From: Pelargonium nanum
Lineage: Eukaryota; Streptophyta; Magnoliopsida; Geraniales; Geraniaceae
NCBI GenBank assembly: GCA_036897485.1
Contig: JAYMTF010000369.1
Coordinates: forward strand, 1 to 38,253
Length of the DNA stretch: 38,253 nucleotides
Reading direction: 5' to 3'
In this document: in pieces, positions 31,901 to 38,253 of the stretch
How positions within the stretch are numbered: the stretch's first letter is position 1
How the letters are laid out: every line of letters starts with the position of its first letter
Program-made: the position numbers and the translations under genes
The notes under the pieces: model-generated
Told to the model about the DNA's origin: nothing
Databases searched by the model: none
Seen by the model: only the letters and a program-made list of their open reading frames with translations

Positions 31901-34234
31901 ATCTACCATATCCAAAAGCTCAAATCATTGATTGTTCTTGAGATTTCTGGTGCTAGGCCCTTGAAGAGAATCCCAGAAGATCTTTTCAAGGAAATGACTA
32001 GCCTTGAGAGTCTTAACCTATCTTCAGTCCAGGTCAATTCACTACCTTCTTCTCTTTACGAGCTCATTAACCTGCGTTGGCTTGTTCTTAAAGATTGTTC
32101 TCGTTTGGTAACACTGAAAAGTTTGCAAAAACTTGTAAACCTTGAGGTTCTTGTTCTTTCTGGTTCCACCTCTTTCAAAAAATTTGTTGACAGAACCTTC
32201 GAAGCCCTTCAGAAACTTCGAATTCTTGATCTTTCCTACACCTCCATTGAAAGGTTACCATTCTTTCACAATCTTGACAGTTTCAAAAGACTCATATTAA
32301 GAGGCTGTGTCTCTTTGCATGTCCTTCCCAGCCTGAAGCATTTATCTTCTCTGCTTGTTCTTGATGTTCATGGTGCTACTGAGATCAAGCAACTCCCAAA
32401 TGAATCCTTGGAAAATAAAAAAGACCTCCAAATTCTTGATCTGTCAAAAACCAAGATTGATCAGCTTCCTTCTAACATTTCAAGCCTTTCTGAGCTCTAT
32501 TTGAGTAGCTGTTCTGAACTTTCCAAACTTCCGCGTTCAGAAGCAATGGAGAAACTCAAGATTCTTGATCTTTCTGATACTCCTATGTTGTCTGAAATCG
32601 AAGAAAAATTCTTTGACAATCTGAGATGCCTTGGTAGTCTCCACATCTCAAAAGCAAAAGTTGCAGCTCTACCATCTTTGTCCAACCTCACTAACCTTCA
32701 TCATCTCTCGATAAAGGACTGCAAGGAACTGAAAAAATTGCCATCCGTGACAGATCTTGAGAAGCTGGAGGTTCTTGATCTATCAGGTTGCAGCGAGCTG
32801 AATCTCAAAGAGGAGTCTTTTCAGAAAATGACGCGCCTTCAGAGACTCGATCTTTCTGAGACTAAGGTTGAACACTTGCCATCCCTTCCTAGTCCAAGTA
32901 ATCTCCGCCATCTTCTTCTGAGGAAATGCACCAAGCTGACCGAACTTCCAAAGTTGGAGTCTCAATCAAAACTTGAAGAGCTTGACCTATGTGGTGCAAC
33001 TTCATTGGAAGAAATCAAAGCTCAGTTTTTGGAGCACATGAGTCACCTTCGGATTCTCAAATCTGAGGCCCGTCGTGTTGAATTACCATCCATGGATAGC
33101 CTCAAAAAACTCGAGCAACTCGAGCAACTCAAGCTAAGCAATTGTCAAGAGCTGAAAGATGTAACATGGTTGGAAGCACTGACAAAACTTGAGGTTTTGG
33201 ATCTTAGCAGGTCAGGAGTCACCTCTCTACCATCTCTGTCCCCCGAGCTTCGGGAACTTTGGCTAACAGATTGTCAGAGCTTAAGGGAGGTTCCATCTCT
33301 TGAATCACTTGGTCGATTGGAGGTTCTTAGTCTTCGTGGAACCGGGACTGAAAAATTCCCCTACGAAGTCACACAGCTGCCTCATCTGAAAAGCCTTGAT
33401 CTATCAGACCTGATGGTACAAAAAATTGAGTGGAGCAAGGTAATGTACCTACCAGAAAAGCTGGACTGGGAGCAATGGAGAACAACAAAGACTAAGGAAG
33501 AATTCTTCGAGTTTTTGGAGAAACATCCTGTTTTGCAGGACACATACTTCAAGCAGTTCAATATCTACTTCCATGGAGATGAGCAGGACTTCAAAGAAAC
33601 ATACTCACATGTCAGACACATTCCCTACACTGAGAAGCAAGGCACGTTTCTTGAATTCCGCGGCTCCTATAGCATTCCTGATGGTTTTGAAAGCATCCTG
33701 GGACAAGCTGAGGCCATATCTTTGGTTGATAATGTGGATACCAATCCCTTCGCTCCATTGTCTAAATTTGGTTCTGACACATTGAAGGCAATTAAAAGAT
33801 GTTGCCTGGAGAGATGCCTTGAAATGAAGAGCCTTCTCAGTGGAGGAGATATGGATAATCTGTTGAAGAAACAAATAGAGACTCTATGGGTTTCGAACCT
33901 TCCCAAGTTGCAGAGAATAGATAATGATGTTGGCTTCATGAAGCTTCAACATTTGTATCTAGACTGCTGCCCAATGATTCAGTATGTTTTCTTGTCAAAC
34001 CAGGTCCCACCAAATCTTGAAACTCTCCAGGTCTCGTTCTGCGATAACCTGCAGATGGTATTCAAGAATGAAAATGAAGAAGACCGGTGCACGCTGACCA
34101 ACTTGAAGACATTGTATCTGTTGGAGCTTCCAGAATTGAAAAGGATTGGTGCTGTATTTCCATATGCCAAACCTGATATCAAGGAATGCCCGAAAGTGCT
34201 TGAGGACTATGAAAAGTGTTCCACGCATCACTGA
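28932..34234 (+). CDS. Non-canonical NB-LRR (NLR-like) protein, two exons
   Basis: The long open frame begins in an intron at a TTG. I place the start on a small exon, 28932-28971 (MSNQLTADQAPKP), spliced with matching phase (CCAG|GTTCTT donor, CATCAG acceptor) to 30495-34234, giving 1259 residues. If that exon is wrong, the start is the ATG at 30497. Motifs: P-loop GKRGVGKSW (38-46), a Glu/Lys-rich insert (about 96-133), kinase-2 CLLILDGGD, RNBS-B-like VLATRRE, GLPL-like GGLPAA (about 227), a winged-helix stretch (HYNELITHWIMEGF), then VVTMAGDAE where MHD is expected. LRRs run from about 425 to 990 (repeats of LEVLDLSG and LPSL type), followed by a C-terminal region with further LRR-like strands. 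No TIR, RPW8 or classic coiled coil is visible. Resembles At4g19050/At5g45510-type proteins (from memory). Probably works in immunity with its divergent neighbour. Confidence 0.8.
29280..29460 (-). mobile_element. Probable SINE-like retroposon relic in the NB-LRR intron
   Basis: On the minus strand the segment ends CTTGCTGATAAAAAAAG, nearly the same 3' end as the element at 6330-6600 in VPS53 intron 1. Its body contains CCCCTCACGTGCATGAAGG and CCCGACTCG. The 5' end is not resolved. Confidence 0.35.
29610..29895 (-). mobile_element. Internally deleted LINE fragment in the NB-LRR intron
   Basis: Minus-strand reading gives LLSWMIIRSLGSIAKKKQL followed by GADIVFIQESNK, which resembles the start of the endonuclease domain of plant L1-type LINEs (SWNxRGLG and ADIVFIQETK). 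Within about 60 residues this passes into a Leu/Phe-rich stretch ending CKPASFFIE and then AATAAAAG and CTTGCTTATCAAAAAAAG, like a LINE 3' end. The reverse transcriptase is missing, so the copy is broken. Confidence 0.45.
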
Positions 34235-34740
34235 TTGCTCGCGCCATTCCAGTTCGTGTACTTGCTCTACTCTATCCCAATTTGGTAACTTTCTTGCACT
34301 ACAACTTTTCTTCATTTTGTGCTATTTACTGATCTTTCAGTTTCGTCTTAATTACGACATAAATCATATTATGATCTGTATTTTTCTCGGATATATATAA
34401 TGATTATGCTCAAGATGATGAAAACTGAAAAGTAATGTTGAATCTTTGTTTCACAGCACAATATGATGATGCAGAGGAGTGCAGAGAGGAGGATATATAT
34501 TGTGTTCATATTCAACCAAAATAATATAGAGCTCAGCAACTTCATGATGTGATCAGTTTTGATGACTGTGAAGAAAGTTGGTAGTCTGGATGTAATTTTA
34601 GTTAGTTTCCTGAACTTTTATTGAAATAATATAAGATCAAGTGTATATAAATAAATTTGATCTTCCCACATTGTTGTAAGAATAAGAGTATTGTATTGAA
34701 GGCAATCATAAATGTATTATTGTATTTAACGAGAGAGACC
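34235..34740 (+). other. 3' flank of the NB-LRR gene
   Basis: Downstream of the TGA stop. AATAAA-type motifs occur near 34650-34655, a likely poly(A) region. An intron in the 3' UTR is possible (GTAATG at about 34432, TTTCACAG before 34460). No other gene is seen. Confidence 0.4.
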
Positions 34741-34764
34741 TCCATTTTCTCACCTTAATTTTCT

Positions 34765-35470
34765 GTGCAGTTAGGAACTGCAGCAAAAGACCAAAGGACA
34801 AAAATTTTCTGCAGTTCATAATTGCAGCTAAGATAATAACACTAGTTGCAGTTAAGAACTGCAGTGAAATAAGTACGTAACTGCAAACGAAAGTTAAAAC
34901 GCTGCTGATGACGGATATTTAAATAACCGCAGCTATAGCTATCTGCAGCGTTTTTGAAGTTTTCTGCTGCAGTTTATAACTGCTGGTAAATTTTTGAAAA
35001 TTTCTTAGCAGTTACAAAATGCAGCAAAATACAAAGAAACTGCAATTGAATGTACCAAAATTTGTCTGCTTTTTCCAACTGCAGTTAAAGATACGAGTAA
35101 CAGTTGCAGCCAGGAACTGCAGCCAAATGAGTACGTAACTGCAAACGAAAGTTAAAACGCTGCTGATGACGGATATTTAAACAACCGCAGCTATAGGTAT
35201 CAGCAGCTTTTTGATTCTTTCTGCTGCAGTTTATATCTGCTGGTAAATTTTTTTAAAATTTCTTTGCTGTTACAAAATGCAGCGAAATACAAGAAACTGC
35301 AATTGTAAGTACGAAAACTTTGCTGCTGTTTATAACTGCAGTTAAAGATATGAAGGTTAGTTGCTCTGCAGCAAAGTAAGTTCAAAACTGCAAACGAATG
35401 TTAAACGGTTGCTGATGACTGATTTAATTAACCACAGCTATAGGTATCAGCAGCGTTTTTGTCTCTACAA
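34765..35470. repeat. Three-copy ~255-bp tandem array rich in CTGCAG
   Basis: The anchor GTACGTAACTGCAAACGAAA starts at 34873 and 35131, with a diverged copy (GTTCAAAACTGCAAACGAAT) at 35380, so periods are 258 and 249 bp. Each copy also carries a GCTGATGACGGATATTTAA-type segment, then CCGCAGCTATAG, and a block (G)CTGCAGTTTATAxCTGCTGG. I count ten CTGCAG sites in about 700 bp. The end GCAGCGTTTTTGTCTCTACA weakly resembles a CACTA-transposon terminus. No coding sequence is seen. Confidence 0.8.
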
Positions 35471-36351
35471 ATATTAAAAAAATTATTTCACAATTTTTTA
35501 ACATATTGGAAGGAAAAATAGATTAATTTGTGCTTCTTGAAGTTTTGTAGATGTCTTCCCTTCGATTCTTGCCTGTATGCTTGTATCTTCATAATTTACT
35601 TCAATTTCTCTTGATTTTTATTGTTGTGATAGCAACAAAGAATGAAAATCAATTAATGTTAACTTGATGTGAATGATTTTGCTTTGTATGTTTTACAACG
35701 CTACAATATCTATTTATACGATCAATTTGAGTTTACATAATTATTTAACGTGTACTGCAATTTTTTGATTTCCTATTGATGAAAATTTGCTTACCTTATT
35801 GTATATTATTACTTACATCAGTTTAATTTCTATATTGTAACAATTGCTTATAACAAATTACTTACCTTATTGTACTTTAGGGTTAATTTTATAATTACGT
35901 ACAAATTTGTGCCAAAACTAAAATATAGATGACGTGGCGCTCTAATTCGCGTTATAAACCTATTTTTTGGTTCAGCTTTTATAGTATGTACATATTATAC
36001 AATGTTATTTTTTAGAATATCATTGATACCTGAACTATTACGCCTTATCACCAATGCCTAAAAAGTCATCTAAACAAAAATTCGTAAACTTGTATAACTT
36101 CATATTGAAAACTAATTTGTATCAAACACCACAATATATAGATTCGAACTCTAATAACAACGTCAAATCACATGATCGAACATCAAGAGGAGCCAAAAAT
36201 AAGATTCATGCAGTCTTTTGTCATTTATGAGCACAAATTAGTGTACACTCCTAGTCCTACTTACATATCATCAAAGATTATACATTCATATTATACATTT
36301 ACCACCGGCAGATCTAAGCTTTTGCGTGTTGTAGTATAATATGTGATCTAT
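35471..36351. other. Gene-free AT-rich intergenic stretch
   Basis: Between the CTGCAG array and the 3' end of the FtsH gene I see only AT-rich sequence, with no convincing ORF, repeat or RNA gene. The FtsH 3' UTR (minus strand) should occupy its right side. Confidence 0.6.
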
Positions 36352-38217
36352 TTAAACTGCTACTGGAGATGGCGTTGAAGCAGGAACCCGGTTCTCAGCT
36401 GGAATTTCAACAAACTCTGAGAGTATTGCCCGGAACTCATCTCCCGTCATTGTTTCCTTCTCAAGAAGCACTTCCACAATCTTGTCCATGGCTTCGCGGT
36501 TGTTCTTTATGTGGCTTAGCGCAATTTCATATGCACTGTCTGAAAGTCTCTTGATAGCGGCGTCAATGTCTTCAGCAAGCTTTTCTGACATTGAATTTCT
36601 TGCCATCATTCGCATAATAACATCACTCTGAGCTGACGAGTCCATGAGAGACCATGGACCGATATCAGACATGCCAAATGTGGTTACCATCTGCAAGAAG
36701 AGAAAGCGAGCCCTCATTCAAGATTTTTCAGAAGGATCACAAAAACGGTACAAATATAAAGAGATATTAGGATTGTTGCTTTCCTTAGAACGAGGCTTTT
36801 GTTTGACACTATGATTGTTGCTTAAAGCATGGGAAGATGTATAATTACCTGTTTGGCTAGGCCAGTAATTTGTTGCAAATCACCAGCTGCACCTGTGGTG
36901 ACCTCGGGCTCACCAAAGACCACTTCCTCAGCAGCCCGGCCACCAAGTCCACCAACAATTCTAGCAAAGAGTTGTTGCTTGGAGATCAGGGTCGGGTCAT
37001 CTGCAGGAATGAACCAAGTAAGACCTCGTGCCTGACCACGTGGGACAAGGGTGACCTTCTGAACAGCATCATGCCCTGGCGTTAAAGTTCTGCATGAAAG
37101 AGAGTGAGACGAACAATTATTTTTACAGGCAACATCATAACTGGATTAATTAAATTGGTGCTCATATTTGAGAGAAGTTTAGAGATAGGTCCTACTAACA
37201 TAATGAAAAACTATTAGGCAAATGCTTGGCAATACGGGCCACAGGCTGAGCCAAAAAAACTCAAGCATTCTTATTGGATAACTTTTTCTCGGCCCTAGCC
37301 TGGCTCACTAAGTGGCGTGGGAGGTTAGGGTTGATGAAAAGTAGTCCGATAAGAACATGTGCGTTTTTTGGCCTGACCCGCAGCCCAGACTGCCAGGTAT
37401 CACTGCAAGGACAAGAAGAAGAGTATTCAAGCTTAAGATGGTTGAGCTGCAATTGAAGTTTGGCATTTAAATAGTCACGAGGTATGTCTAAAGAAATATG
37501 CAGTATTAAATTGATTTATTTGTACACTTCAGAACCAATTTAAAGAAAATGACTGTCAAGCCATCTCCAAATTTCCCTAACAGGGTCGGATTTATGGTTT
37601 TAACAGGTGCTATGAAATACACATATATTATGCAAAAAGGAATCCTAAGAGCGGGCTCATGATTTAGGAACCAGAATAAACAATGACAGAGCAACACAGG
37701 GGCCAGGTTAAAATATAACAATTTGGTCAGGAAAGGGTGGCTTTCTTATTGCAGTATGTGGCAGGTAACGTTTGCCTCATAAAGAGAATAAGATGAAAGC
37801 ATGGTTGTAAGGTTTAACTCTTCAAGTTATGAAAGAAGAATTACATAGAGAACTTCCATAATAGAATAAAGGATATACTAATGCAGGTTATTATTTAACT
37901 TACCCACAAATGGCGTGACCAACTTCATGGTATGCCACAAGACTTTTGCTCTTTCCATCTGTCATTACTGTCCCTTCCATCCCAGCCACAATCCTATCAA
38001 TAGAATCGTCAATTTCTTTGGACGAGATAGCTGTCTTCGCACGGCGACCAGCCAATATGGCTGCCTCATTTAAGAGGTTTGCAAGATCTGCTCCACTAAA
38101 CCCAGGTGTTCTCATGGCTACCACTTCAAGAGACACGTCTCCATCAAACTTCTTATTACTAGCATGAACCTTCAAGATTTCTGTTCTTCCTCGCACATCC
38201 GGGACATCCACCGACAC
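36352..38217 (-). CDS. FTSH: Thylakoid FtsH metalloprotease, FTSH2/FTSH8 type (5' part off window)
   Basis: ATP-dependent zinc protease of the thylakoid membrane that degrades photodamaged D1 in photosystem II repair, as the type B subunit (Arabidopsis FTSH2/VAR2 and FTSH8). Three exons in phase: 37904-38217, 36849-37089 and 36352-36690. They encode the end of the AAA module ([19 protein letters not shown], then [19 protein letters not shown]) and the M41 protease domain with zinc motif HEVGH. They continue through [11 protein letters not shown] and [15 protein letters not shown] to the family C-terminus [15 protein letters not shown]...PVAV. Walker A/B, membrane helices and transit peptide lie past the right edge. 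The visible part is intact. FTSH2 and FTSH8 cannot be told apart from this part. Confidence 0.95.
37244..37378. mobile_element. Putative MITE with 35-bp inverted repeats in an FtsH intron
   Basis: The left arm 37244-37278 (GGCTGAGCCAAAAAAACTCA...) pairs imperfectly with the right arm 37344-37378, whose reverse complement begins GGTCAGGCCAAAAAACGCAC. They are separated by about 65 bp. The GGCC-rich outer sequence suggests a hAT-like MITE, but the true ends and target duplication are unclear. It lies in the 814-bp intron between 37090 and 37903. Confidence 0.45.
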
Positions 38218-38253
38218 CTACACGCACCAGATTAACACATTTAGTATCATAAA

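Noticed and set aside
34765..35470. CRISPR-like array
   Set aside because: The repeats are about 255 bp long, diverged, in plant DNA, and without uniform spacers; this is a tandem repeat or transposon end.

Overview
The window is nuclear DNA of a flowering plant, most likely a eudicot. The genes are intron-rich with GT-AG junctions and AT-rich introns. The products are plant-type (a thylakoid FtsH, a PMH-type mitochondrial RNA helicase, DC1 proteins, NLR-like proteins), and several small plant transposons are present. Rosaceae is a possible family, but this is a weak guess.

Layout, left to right: (1) 319-4682 (-), an Erv41/ERGIC-type ER-Golgi cargo-receptor gene. Its last exons lie off the left edge. 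Its introns carry a Stowaway-like MITE and a complete TRIM retrotransposon. (2) 5814-17478 (+), the full 24-exon VPS53/HIT1 gene (828 codons by my splice model) for a GARP tethering subunit. It is head to head with gene 1 across a short promoter holding four site II (TGGGCY) motifs. (3) 17479-19243, intergenic, with one unassigned ORF. (4) 19244-21826 (-), a 7-exon mitochondrial DEAD-box RNA helicase of the RH53/PMH type. (5) 22711-25336 (-), a DC1 (Cys/His-rich C1) protein spliced to a long helical C-terminal half. (6) 26516-28039 (-) and 28932-34234 (+), a head-to-head pair of unusual NLR-like genes: a short protein with only a nucleotide-binding domain, and a large NB-LRR protein whose start lies on a tiny first exon 1.5 kb upstream. 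(7) 34235-36351, gene-free, with a three-copy, roughly 255-bp tandem array rich in CTGCAG. (8) 36352-38217 (-), the 3' part of an FTSH2/FTSH8-type thylakoid protease gene, cut by the right edge.

Functional themes: genes 1 and 2 both serve Golgi/endosome trafficking and share a promoter region. Genes 5 and 6 look like a small defence-related block set between housekeeping genes for organelles. The two NLR-like proteins share a Gly in place of the second Asp of the kinase-2/Walker B motif, and both carry Lys/Glu-rich inserts, so they look like a co-regulated, non-canonical pair.

All exon models come from reading splice sites, phase and family similarity by eye. No alignment or transcript evidence was available.
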